Shown: positions 1 through 6,694 of the stretch, in pieces | Numbering within the stretch: position 1 is the stretch's first letter | Layout: each line of letters begins with the position of its first letter | Virus record (IMG/VR): IMGVR_UViG_3300028786_000157 | Span: 1 to 34,256 of that record | DNA length: 34,256 nt | Direction: 5' to 3' (one strand) | DNA from: a virus | Notes under the pieces: model-generated | The model's database searches: none | Seen by the model: only the letters and a program-made list of their open reading frames with translations | What the model was told of the DNA's origin: nothing | Made by a program: the position numbers and the translations under genes

Positions 1-648
1 ATGGCGCAGATTGACATAACGAAATTCGCTCCCGCTCGTGCGGAGGTGGACGGCCAGCAGCTCGACGTCCTGATCCCCAAGCGGCCCTGGTACGACGCGT
101 TGCTGGCCGGCGAGGGCGACGAGCCCATCCACCGTTGGACCCTCAAGGTCCGCCAGAACCTCGACTCGCCGACGGCCTCCGCCGACTGCTGGAGCTGGAC
201 CGGTGCCATAGACCGCAGGGGCTATGGCGTATTCCACCTCGGCGGACAGAAGGTCCTCGCCCACTTCGTCTTGTGGGCCGTCGAGCACGGCTCTCCCCCC
301 GCCTGGGCCTACGGGCCGAACGGCTGGGAGCGCGTCGACCTCGGCCACGTCTGCCACGACCAGGACGCCTCGTGCGCGGGTGGCCCCTCATGCATCCACC
401 GCAGGTGCGTGAACTCCGATCCCGGGCACCTTCAGCTTCAGCTCCACAGCACGAACGTCCGGCTCGGTCTCTCCGGGGCGTACCAGCGCCGGAAGACCCA
501 GTGCCCCTCCGGGCACTCCTACGCGGAGTTCGGCAGGTCGTACACCGATCCGAAGGGCAGGACCCGGCGGTACTGCTCCGCCTGCAAGTCCGGCCAGCGC
601 GCCCCCGAGTTCGTCGGCAGCCGCAAGCAGCTGGCGGTGGCCGCGTGA
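1..648 (+). CDS. HNH endonuclease
   Basis: Probable HNH-family DNA endonuclease of 215 aa. A CWSWTGA motif at residues 63-69 with RGYG just after is the usual N-terminal signature of phage HNH proteins. The core follows at about 113-144: LGHVCHD, then cysteines 125, 131 and 136, then N138 and H143. A C-terminal cysteine/histidine cluster (C168, H172, C192, C195) suggests an extra zinc ribbon. The role may be homing or help with DNA packaging, but such HNH genes usually sit next to terminase and this one is about 8 kb upstream of it. The window begins exactly at its ATG, so an upstream start or ribosome site cannot be judged. Its stop overlaps the GTG of the next gene, which indicates an operon. 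Confidence 0.85.
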   Translation: MAQIDITKFAPARAEVDGQQLDVLIPKRPWYDALLAGEGDEPIHRWTLKVRQNLDSPTASADCWSWTGAIDRRGYGVFHLGGQKVLAHFVLWAVEHGSPPAWAYGPNGWERVDLGHVCHDQDASCAGGPSCIHRRCVNSDPGHLQLQLHSTNVRLGLSGAYQRRKTQCPSGHSYAEFGRSYTDPKGRTRRYCSACKSGQRAPEFVGSRKQLAVAA

Positions 649-878
649 GCCTGAACGACGTCAAGTCGGCGATCGTCCACGACCCGGACCTGCTGCCGGT
701 CGCGCGCCTGGCGGCCCTGCACGTCCTGGAGCACCCGGACCCGCAGAGCACCGCCGAGGTGGCCAGCGCCCTGGGCGTGTCCGCCGCGACCGCCCTGCGG
801 GCCCTGAGGGCCCTCCAGGAGCGCCAGCTGGTCCGGCAGATCCACGACCTCTGGGCCTTCAACGGCGGGGAGTGCTGA
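645..878 (+). CDS. Small winged helix-turn-helix protein
   Basis: A 77-aa protein starting at a GTG that overlaps the HNH stop. Residues from about 30 to 68 (STAEVASALGVSAATALRAL, then a run ending RQLVRQ-like) match a MarR/IclR-like winged helix: a helix-turn-helix followed by a short wing. It probably binds DNA and may regulate this early operon, but it has no effector domain and its target is unknown. Its own stop overlaps the ATG of the next gene (ATGA-type junction), so it is translationally coupled on both sides. Confidence 0.75.
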   Translation: MSLNDVKSAIVHDPDLLPVARLAALHVLEHPDPQSTAEVASALGVSAATALRALRALQERQLVRQIHDLWAFNGGEC

Positions 879-985
879 TGTCCATCTTCACCGTCATCTT
901 CATCCTCTCCGGCTTGGGACTGACCATCACCATCGGTCTGATGGTCGCGATCATGCGCGACTGGCGCTCCCGGAGCGGCTCGTGA
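878..985 (+). CDS. Single-helix membrane peptide (35 aa)
   Basis: Short reading frame that starts at an ATG overlapping the previous stop and ends overlapping the GTG of the methyltransferase gene. The 35-aa product is one hydrophobic helix (about residues 3-26, rich in I, L, V, G) followed by a basic tail (RDWRSRSGS), as in a type III or N-out one-pass membrane peptide. It resembles no protein I can name. The exact nesting between two coupled genes argues that it is translated. Confidence 0.6.
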   Translation: MSIFTVIFILSGLGLTITIGLMVAIMRDWRSRSGS

Positions 986-2394
986 CCTTGAAGGTTGCCG
1001 ACTTCATGGCCGGGGGCGGTGGACGCTCGCAGGGCATCCACTACGTCCCCGGCGTGGAGCTGACGCTCATCCTGAACCACTGGCGTCTGGCCATCGACAG
1101 CCACGCCCTCAACTTCCCCTGGGCTCAGCACGAGTGCTGTGACATCTCCCAGGCGGACTTCCGCTGGTTCCCGCGCGTGGACATCCTCTGGGCCAGCCCG
1201 GAGTGCACCCACCACAGCGTGGCCTCGGGCCGGAAGCGCATCCAACTCGACCAGATACCCGACGAGAACGGCGAGGTCCTCCCGACCGACGCCGCCGAGA
1301 GGAGCCGGGCCACGGCCTGGGACATCCTCAGGTACCTGGAGCGGATGATCACCCGGGGCAAGCCGGTGCTCGGAGGCATCGTCGAGAACGTCATCGACTT
1401 CCAGAAGTGGATCTTGTTCGAGTCGTGGCGGAAGGGCCTGGAGGTTCTCGGATACGAGGTCGAAGTCTTCCACCTCAACAGCGCCCACGCACACAGCCGG
1501 AGGGCCCCGTGGGCCCCGCAGAGCCGGGACCGGATGTACGTCGGGTACGTCCACCGCTCCCTCCGGCGGAAGCCGGACTGGCAGAAGTGGCTTCGGCCGC
1601 ACGCCACATGCCCGGATCACGGCCCTGTACGGGCCCGTCAGGACTTCAAGCGCAAGGACCGGGAGCCCTGGGGTCGCTACCGCACCCAGTACGTCTACAG
1701 GTGCCCCGTCGGCGGCTGTGACCGGGTGATCGAGCCCCTCGCCCTCCCGGCCTCCACGGCCATCGACTGGTCCATCCCGGCCCAGCGGATCGGGGAACGG
1801 AAGAAGCCTCTCGCGGAAAAGACCATGGCCCGCATCCGGGACGGCCTGGAGCGGTACGCCCGCCACCTCGTGGTCCCCGTGGAGGGGCGCGAGGGCAAGC
1901 AGGCGAAGCCCCTGGACGCGCCCAGCAGGACCATGACGACCCGGCGGGAGACCGGGGTGGCCTTCACCCCGTTCATCGCCGAGTTGCGGGGAGGCGCGAG
2001 CAAGCACCGCTCGACCACCGATCTTCTGTGCACCGTCACGGCCTCGGGCAACCACCACGGTTTAGTCGCCGAGGACTTGGCCGTCCCGTACTACGGCAGC
2101 AGCCGGGCCCGGCCCCTGAGCCAGCCCCTGGGGGCGCTGACGACGGTGGACCGGTACGGGCTCTTGAAGGCCCAGATCGAGGCCGAGGACTGCCTCTTCC
2201 GGATGCTGGAGCCCGAGGAGATCGGCACCGCCATGAGCTTCCGCGAGGGCTACAAACTCCTCGGAACGAAGCGGGAGCGGGTCCGGATGCTCGGCAACGC
2301 CGTGACGCCGAATGCCTCGGAGGTCCTCGTCTCCGCCCTGGTCGAAGCCATCACCGGCGAAGACCTGGAACCCGCCCTGGCGCTGTGTCCCTGA
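982..2394 (+). CDS. DNA cytosine-5 methyltransferase
   Basis: A 470-aa C5-cytosine methyltransferase that transfers methyl from S-adenosylmethionine to cytosine. The conserved motifs run in order: motif I ADFMAGGGGRSQG (6-18) for cofactor binding; motif IV with WASPECTHHS (70-79), the catalytic cysteine being C75 in the SPEC variant of PPC; motif VI ENV (135-137); motif VIII QSRDR (180-184). Near residues 200-235 there is a C/H-rich stretch that may be part of target recognition. Motif X (RMLGNAVTP) lies near the C-terminus. No restriction enzyme gene is beside it, so it is most likely a solitary phage methyltransferase that protects phage DNA from host restriction or marks it for packaging. 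The GTG start overlaps the preceding stop. Confidence 0.93.
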   Translation: MTLKVADFMAGGGGRSQGIHYVPGVELTLILNHWRLAIDSHALNFPWAQHECCDISQADFRWFPRVDILWASPECTHHSVASGRKRIQLDQIPDENGEVLPTDAAERSRATAWDILRYLERMITRGKPVLGGIVENVIDFQKWILFESWRKGLEVLGYEVEVFHLNSAHAHSRRAPWAPQSRDRMYVGYVHRSLRRKPDWQKWLRPHATCPDHGPVRARQDFKRKDREPWGRYRTQYVYRCPVGGCDRVIEPLALPASTAIDWSIPAQRIGERKKPLAEKTMARIRDGLERYARHLVVPVEGREGKQAKPLDAPSRTMTTRRETGVAFTPFIAELRGGASKHRSTTDLLCTVTASGNHHGLVAEDLAVPYYGSSRARPLSQPLGALTTVDRYGLLKAQIEAEDCLFRMLEPEEIGTAMSFREGYKLLGTKRERVRMLGNAVTPNASEVLVSALVEAITGEDLEPALALCP

Positions 2395-2573
2395 CCGCCA
2401 TCGCCGACGCTCTGAGCGAGCACCCCGACGAGCTGATGAACCTCGGGGTGCTCCTCGGCCTGACGGTCGGTGAGCCGGCCGTGCTCCGGAAGGCCCCCGA
2501 AATCCGCGAGGGGGCCACCAAGGGCGAGTACGCCGCCCTGATCCGCCTGACTGTCTTGGAGGTCCATCCGTGA
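2385..2573 (+). CDS. Hypothetical protein (62 aa)
   Basis: Small protein whose GTG start lies 10 bases inside the end of the methyltransferase gene and whose stop overlaps the next GTG. The sequence reads as two or three short helices (IADALSEHPDEL, then a second segment with EYAALIRLTVLEV). No family is recognised. The tight overlaps at both ends support translation as part of the early operon. Confidence 0.6.
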   Translation: MSLTAIADALSEHPDELMNLGVLLGLTVGEPAVLRKAPEIREGATKGEYAALIRLTVLEVHP

Positions 2574-3223
2574 TCATCTACGAGTGCTTTGTCTGCGGAG
2601 AGGTGACCGAGGCGAAGACCTGCGACCGGTGCCGGAACAGAATCCATGGAATGCTCGCGGACCTCCCGGAGCAGTTCGTTTACCTCTCGATGTCCCGGCA
2701 GCGGGACCGGGGCGGCAGTGACGGACGGTCCTCCAGGCGGCTGCACGCGCCTCTCCCGTGCCGGGATGACGTCCTGAACATGCTCGGTCCGGCAGCTCGT
2801 CAGAGCGTCACTGACGGCGTCGACCAGGTGGGCTCCACGCCATTCCTGGAGGTGCTTTGGTCCTGGTGCGAGGCCGTCGCCGACGAGCGCGGGCTGAGGC
2901 CCGTCAGGAAGCACGTGACGGCCATGACGGCCCGGCTGACGACGCATCTGACGTGGATCTGCGAGCAGCCCTGGGTGACCGACTTCGAGTCCGAGATCCA
3001 GGAGCTGCTGAAGACCGTCCGGGCCATCACCAGGACCCAGCCCCGCCGGGTGCCTCTGCCCGTCACGTGCCCGTCGTGCTCGATGCTGACGCTCGTCAGG
3101 GAGGACCACAGCGGATGGGCGGCCGAATGCCTCAACTGCCCTGCGGTGAAGCTGGATGCCCGGGATTACGGGGAACTTGTGAGGGTCGCCACACAGACGC
3201 TCGAAGCGGTGGCCAACGCCTGA
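2570..3223 (+). CDS. Double zinc-ribbon protein
   Basis: A 217-aa protein with cysteine pairs at both ends: C6/C9 with C18/C21, and C167/C170 with C187/C190. Each set is a CxxC...CxxC zinc ribbon. The middle is an alpha-helical segment with many tryptophans and arginines. Zinc-ribbon proteins of this shape occur in actinophage early operons, but no activity is known to me; nucleic acid binding is a reasonable inference. The GTG start overlaps the previous stop. It is the last gene of the early operon before a 116-base gap. Confidence 0.7.
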   Translation: MIIYECFVCGEVTEAKTCDRCRNRIHGMLADLPEQFVYLSMSRQRDRGGSDGRSSRRLHAPLPCRDDVLNMLGPAARQSVTDGVDQVGSTPFLEVLWSWCEAVADERGLRPVRKHVTAMTARLTTHLTWICEQPWVTDFESEIQELLKTVRAITRTQPRRVPLPVTCPSCSMLTLVREDHSGWAAECLNCPAVKLDARDYGELVRVATQTLEAVANA

Positions 3224-3274
3224 CGCCCTGACGGCGGAGCAGGCTACGGTAGTCACACAACCAAAGATGCCAGC

Positions 3275-3314
3275 GGGCCCCCGGAGCCGACTCCTACATC
3301 TGAACCGGGGGCCC
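3275..3314 (+). promoter_or_regulatory. Strong leader hairpin upstream of the DUF2637 gene
   Basis: Perfect 10-bp stem, GGGCCCCCGG paired with CCGGGGGCCC, around a 20-base loop. It ends 8 bases before the AAGGAG ribosome site of the next gene. No run of T follows, so it does not look like a simple terminator. A TACGGT sequence just upstream (about 3245-3250) could be a -10 element, which would put the hairpin in the 5' untranslated leader. Confidence 0.6.
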
Positions 3315-3339
3315 CAAGCACAAGGAGACGTAACCTCCC

Positions 3340-4137
3340 GTGCCCAACTCAGAACTTACCCTGCCGTCCTCACCTGCGGCAGGGCACCTCGCGATGACGC
3401 CCACGGACGGCGTCATCCGTCCCCGCTGGGACGCCCAGGTCGGCTTGGCCATCGGTGCCGCCGTCCTCACGACCGCCCTGACCGCCGTCTCGTTCTGGCT
3501 GTCCTTCGAGGCCCTCCACGACCTGGCCGGTGCCCACCGCCTCAACGGTGAGCGGGCCTGGGCCTGGCCGGCCTGTGTGGACACCTTCATCGCCATCGGC
3601 GAGCTGCTGATCCTGCGGGCCTCCCTGGCGCACCGGGTGGACCGCTGGGCCATTGCCCTGACCGCCGCTGGATCGATCGGCTCGATCGCGCTGAACGTGG
3701 CGGGGGTGGGCGTCAGTGACGACCCGCTCGATTACGTGACGGCCGCCGTTCCTCCGGTGGCCGCGCTCTTCGCGTTCGGCGTCCTGATGCGCCAGATCCA
3801 CGAGGCCCTCGCCCGTCGTCAGCCCGTCGTGACGATGCCCGTCATGGTCCAGGAGACCGTCAGCACCGTTCCCGAGGAGCCGGAGGCCGAGCAGGTCTCC
3901 GAGCCCGTACAGGACCCGGAGACCGACGAGCCCCTGACGCAGCGCAAGCAGATCGACGCGGTAGTCCGGGGTCTGTACGACGCCCTCGGCCAGCGCCGCC
4001 CTGCGACCCGGCACATGCGTGACGCCCTGCGTGACGCGGGCCTCCCCTTCTCTGACGGCACCTGCCGCGAGTCCCGGAAGCGGGTGGAGCTTGCTGAGCC
4101 CCACCTCCGGGATCTCCCGGACGCCCTCGCCGCCTGA
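3340..4137 (+). CDS. DUF2637 membrane protein (plasmid spread-like)
   Basis: A 265-aa integral membrane protein with about four helices (roughly 33-56, 75-95, 103-122, 131-150) in the arrangement of the DUF2637 family. That family is common in Streptomyces conjugative plasmids, integrative elements and actinophages and is linked to SpdB-type spread proteins. A Pro/Glu-rich linker follows, then a helical C-terminal domain (about 195-262) that looks like a small DNA-binding or winged-helix unit. The GTG start is chosen for the AAGGAG 12 bases upstream; an internal ATG at 3394 is possible. It leads a block of membrane genes, so a membrane or DNA-transfer role is an inference. Confidence 0.82.
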   Translation: MPNSELTLPSSPAAGHLAMTPTDGVIRPRWDAQVGLAIGAAVLTTALTAVSFWLSFEALHDLAGAHRLNGERAWAWPACVDTFIAIGELLILRASLAHRVDRWAIALTAAGSIGSIALNVAGVGVSDDPLDYVTAAVPPVAALFAFGVLMRQIHEALARRQPVVTMPVMVQETVSTVPEEPEAEQVSEPVQDPETDEPLTQRKQIDAVVRGLYDALGQRRPATRHMRDALRDAGLPFSDGTCRESRKRVELAEPHLRDLPDALAA

Positions 4138-4153
4138 GCCCAGGAGCCCTCTC

Positions 4154-4324
4154 ATGCTGCTCACCTTCGGGTGGGTGTGCGTGGCTGCCCTGCTCGGGCT
4201 GCTCCACGTCGCACCCAAAGTGCCCGACTACATGCTTCGTGCGGCCGTACGCGCCTGCACCTTCACCTGGGTCTCCGTCGGCATAACCGCGCTGCCCTTC
4301 GTCCTCCTCGGGGGCCGCTCATGA
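4154..4324 (+). CDS. Small two-helix membrane protein
   Basis: A 56-aa product with two hydrophobic stretches (about 2-20 and 36-52) separated by a short basic loop. The ATG at 4154 follows a good AGGAG site at 4142-4146, and the stop overlaps the ATG of the next gene. No family is recognised. Its position between membrane-protein genes fits a plasmid-like spread module. Confidence 0.65.
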   Translation: MLLTFGWVCVAALLGLLHVAPKVPDYMLRAAVRACTFTWVSVGITALPFVLLGGRS

Positions 4325-4884
4325 CCTTCCACGACATCCTCGGCAACCCCGGCGTCACCCTCGGGTGCGTCACCCTCGGCACGATCATCGTCGCCATGAC
4401 CGTCCAGAAGTGGTGGAAGGCGGGCGGTGGAGGCGGAGGCATGAAGGGCCCCGGCTCCAGCGGGGGCCAGCGCGACTGGAAGGCCCTGGTCCCGTTCATC
4501 ATCGCCCTCTGCTACGGCATGGTCGCCATCCTGGCCTCGCCCGGGATCAGCGCCCTGGGCCTCGTCACCAAGTTCGGCCTGTGGGGCGGCAACCAGCTCG
4601 GATACGGCTACCTCGTCTGGGGCATCGGCGGCACCTCGCCGAACGTCACCCGGGTCAGCCCCGTGGTGCTGACGCCCGGCGGGTACGCGATCCTCGCGAT
4701 CTGGACCGCGCTGGTCGTCGGCCAGCACATGTGGTCCCGCCGACTGCCGCGTATCCAGACGACGCTGGGCGTCATCGCCGGGGTCTTCCTCGGCCTGAGC
4801 GCCGGAATCGCCGGAGTGGCCGCCATCCCGCTCGCCTCCGGCGTGAACGTCCTGGGTGCCTGGTACACCGGGACCGTCTCATGA
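4321..4884 (+). CDS. Multi-pass membrane protein
   Basis: A 187-aa protein with four to five predicted membrane helices (near 10-28, 54-73, 74-92, 120-136, 150-172). After the first helix comes a glycine-rich linker (residues 35-49) containing six consecutive glycines. Its start overlaps the stop of the small protein before it, and its own stop overlaps the next ATG. I do not recognise a named family. By neighbourhood with a DUF2637 gene it is likely part of the same spread/transfer-like membrane set. Confidence 0.7.
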   Translation: MTFHDILGNPGVTLGCVTLGTIIVAMTVQKWWKAGGGGGGMKGPGSSGGQRDWKALVPFIIALCYGMVAILASPGISALGLVTKFGLWGGNQLGYGYLVWGIGGTSPNVTRVSPVVLTPGGYAILAIWTALVVGQHMWSRRLPRIQTTLGVIAGVFLGLSAGIAGVAAIPLASGVNVLGAWYTGTVS

Positions 4885-5594
4885 GCGCGGCGAAGGGCAA
4901 GTGGGTCATCGGCAAGCGGCTCCGCCAGGGCAGCAAGATGATGACCGCCGGGGCCAGGGGAGTCCTGAAGGCCCCGGACTGGCGCGAGGGCCTCGCCCGC
5001 GTCTTCATCCTCGGCCTGACGCTCTCGATGCTCGTGACGGCCATGGCCCTGCATCCGTGGATCGGGATCGTCCTCGGGCTCGTGTGGTTCGTGACCGCCC
5101 TGGTCATCTCCCGGCCCCGTACGCCCAGGAAGCCCGCCAAGGAGAGGAAGGCCACGCCCCCGGCCACTGAGCCGGCGGCCGACCTCCACCCCGACGACCT
5201 GGCCGAGCTGCTCCACGAGCTGGCCGAGGACCGCAACGGCGTGCACCTCTCCCGGGTCGCCGAGCAGCTCACCGAGGAGTCGGACCGCCCCTGGTCCACC
5301 AACGACGTGCGCACCGTGCTGAAGGCCGCCGGTGTCCCCGTGCGGCACTCGGTGCGGGTCGCCGGGGCCGTCTCGCCAGGAGTCCATCGTGAGGACCTGC
5401 CACCTACCCCCTCCCCCACCGCTGGAGAGGGCTCCAGGAGCCCCGTAGCGCCCCAGGTCAGCGCGGCTACGGCTACAGCTACACCTCGTGTCCGGGAGTT
5501 CGCCGACGGGACGAGGGCGGTCTTCACGCCCGACGAGACGAACCCCGTCCGGACCCATATCCGGTGGCTGAAGCCCGGGGAGGCCGAGTCCTGA
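4881..5594 (+). CDS. Membrane-anchored protein with C-terminal winged-helix-like domain
   Basis: A 237-aa protein with a basic N-terminus, two adjacent membrane helices (about 38-56 and 58-77), a proline/alanine-rich linker, and a soluble domain at about 92-145. That domain (LAELLHELAEDRNGVHLSRV, then WSTNDVRTVLKAAGV) reads like a winged helix. A further disordered Pro/Ser/Thr segment and a basic C-terminus follow. Similar architecture is known in actinomycete plasmid transfer/spread operons. The ATG overlaps the previous stop. Confidence 0.65.
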   Translation: MSAAKGKWVIGKRLRQGSKMMTAGARGVLKAPDWREGLARVFILGLTLSMLVTAMALHPWIGIVLGLVWFVTALVISRPRTPRKPAKERKATPPATEPAADLHPDDLAELLHELAEDRNGVHLSRVAEQLTEESDRPWSTNDVRTVLKAAGVPVRHSVRVAGAVSPGVHREDLPPTPSPTAGEGSRSPVAPQVSAATATATPRVREFADGTRAVFTPDETNPVRTHIRWLKPGEAES

Positions 5595-5683
5595 TGAAGT
5601 ACCTGATCCGTCTCGTCGTCCTCGCCAACACCTACTGCGGATCTTGTGGATGGTGGGTGACCAACTGCCCGCACCAGAAGTAG
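5594..5683 (+). CDS. Cysteine-containing micropeptide (29 aa)
   Basis: An ATG overlapping the previous stop opens a 29-aa frame with a hydrophobic N-terminus (YLIRLVVLANTY) and a CGSCGWW...C motif. Its size and cysteine pattern could be a tiny zinc or membrane-associated peptide. Only the ATGA-type coupling supports it, since the frame is short. Confidence 0.4.
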   Translation: MKYLIRLVVLANTYCGSCGWWVTNCPHQK

Positions 5684-5718
5684 GCACATGCCGAGGCCGC
5701 GACCGGCAGGATGCCCTT

Positions 5719-6315
5719 GTGGACGCATCAGTGTGGGTAGGAGCGGCCTTCGGCCTGGTCGGCACCGGCGTGGGAGGCGGCCTCTCGATCTGGGCCTCGA
5801 TCACTGCCCAGCAACACCAAGCGCGGGCAAGTCGAGAGCTGGTGATCGCGCAGAGGGTCGATGCGGCTGCGGACTCGGCGATCCAGATGTTCTTCCAGAT
5901 CAAGCAGCACGTCCGGGGGCGGCCGTCTGAGCAGGCGGAGGGAGCCCGGGAGCGCATCAAGATCTGGGAGAAGGCCCTCCGCCAGCAGGTGAGCAAGCTG
6001 GAGCCGGTCCTACTCAGGATCCGCGACCGGGAGTTCCGCCTCCGGCTCAGCAAGGTCGCCGAGTTCCTGGCGTGGCACGAGGTCATGGAACCGCAGCTGG
6101 GCGGATCGCCCGATGTGCTGAGCCAGCTGTGCGACCACGCTCTGGAGTGCCTGGGTGCCTTCGTGCGGGACGAGCCCTTGCCATCCGAGGAAGGCGGCAT
6201 GACCTGGGCACGCAGAGTGGAGCAGACGTACGGCGAGGTCATGGAGGACATGGCCGAGGAGTACGAGAACAGGGGCATGCGGTACGGAGGCGGAGGAAGC
6301 AGGAGCGCGTCGTGA
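5719..6315 (+). CDS. N-terminally membrane-anchored helical protein
   Basis: A 198-aa protein starting at a GTG with GGCAGG 8 bases upstream. One N-terminal hydrophobic segment (about 4-26, glycine-rich) anchors it, followed by a long charged alpha-helical cytoplasmic region that includes coiled-coil-like stretches (about 30-110) and a glycine/serine-rich tail. Longer in-frame starts exist at 5644 but would translate sequence already used by the preceding micropeptide. Function unknown. It ends the membrane block before a regulatory gap. Confidence 0.6.
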   Translation: MDASVWVGAAFGLVGTGVGGGLSIWASITAQQHQARASRELVIAQRVDAAADSAIQMFFQIKQHVRGRPSEQAEGARERIKIWEKALRQQVSKLEPVLLRIRDREFRLRLSKVAEFLAWHEVMEPQLGGSPDVLSQLCDHALECLGAFVRDEPLPSEEGGMTWARRVEQTYGEVMEDMAEEYENRGMRYGGGGSRSAS

Positions 6316-6366
6316 GCGCTGGCCACCGCTCTCTGCCGACCCCGTCAGACCCGTCATGACAGCTGC

Positions 6367-6396
6367 TTGACGCTTGATCGCTAGTGACCGCATACT
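6367..6396 (+). promoter_or_regulatory. Candidate promoter (TTGACG-N18-CATACT)
   Basis: A -35-like TTGACG at 6367-6372 and a -10-like CATACT at 6391-6396, separated by 18 bases, in the intergenic gap upstream of the HTH gene. Transcription would start near 6403, immediately before a perfect palindrome and a terminator. Confidence 0.45.
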
Positions 6397-6407
6397 GACC
6401 ACCAGCA

Positions 6408-6421
6408 GGACACATGTGTCC
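6408..6421. promoter_or_regulatory. Perfect 14-bp palindrome, candidate operator
   Basis: GGACACATGTGTCC reads the same on both strands. It lies at the expected transcription start of the candidate promoter just upstream, a typical place for a repressor operator. Confidence 0.5.
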
Positions 6422-6428
6422 GCGTGCA

Positions 6429-6460
6429 GGCCCCGACTCCTCAGGAGACCGGGGCCTTTT
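6429..6460 (+). terminator. Intrinsic terminator upstream of the HTH gene
   Basis: Stem GGCCCCG/CGGGGCC with an inner CTCC/GGAG pairing, followed by TTTT. It lies between the candidate promoter and the HTH gene, so it would also act as an attenuator for that gene. Confidence 0.75.
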
Positions 6461-6481
6461 CGTGCTTCCAGGAGGCTGTCA

Positions 6482-6694
6482 GTGGAGGATGAGATCTGGC
6501 TGACGGTCAAGGAGGCGGCGCTCCTGACGGGCGTCAGCGTCCAGACCGTCTACTCCTGGGTCCGTCGAGGCCACCTGAAGGTCGAGGGACTCGACCACCG
6601 GGGCCAGAAGCTCTTCCGTCATCTCAACGTCGCCCAAGCCGAGATGACCACCAGGACCAAGGCCAAGCGCGTGCTGGCCTCTTCAGCCGTGTGA
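6482..6694 (+). CDS. MerR/excisionase-type helix-turn-helix protein
   Basis: A 70-aa protein starting at GTG with AGGAGG at 6470-6475. Residues 5-55 match the HTH_17/MerR-like fold of phage excisionases and small regulators: WLTVKEAALLTGV, then VQTVYSWVRRGHL, then a wing with GQKLFRH. It may be an excisionase, a DNA-bending factor or a transcription regulator. The integrase that would support excisionase is not in this window. Its 3' end overlaps, tail to tail, the end of the minus-strand gene that follows by 71 bases. Confidence 0.8.
   Translation: MEDEIWLTVKEAALLTGVSVQTVYSWVRRGHLKVEGLDHRGQKLFRHLNVAQAEMTTRTKAKRVLASSAV

Noticed and set aside
859-2058. Long minus-strand open frame across the methyltransferase gene
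   Set aside because: It is antisense to a gene with all methyltransferase motifs; its composition is the Arg/Pro/Gly-rich shadow typical of high-G/C DNA.
5644-5718. Longer start for the membrane-anchored gene at 5719
   Set aside because: No ribosome site and it overlaps the micropeptide frame; GTG at 5719 has GGCAGG.
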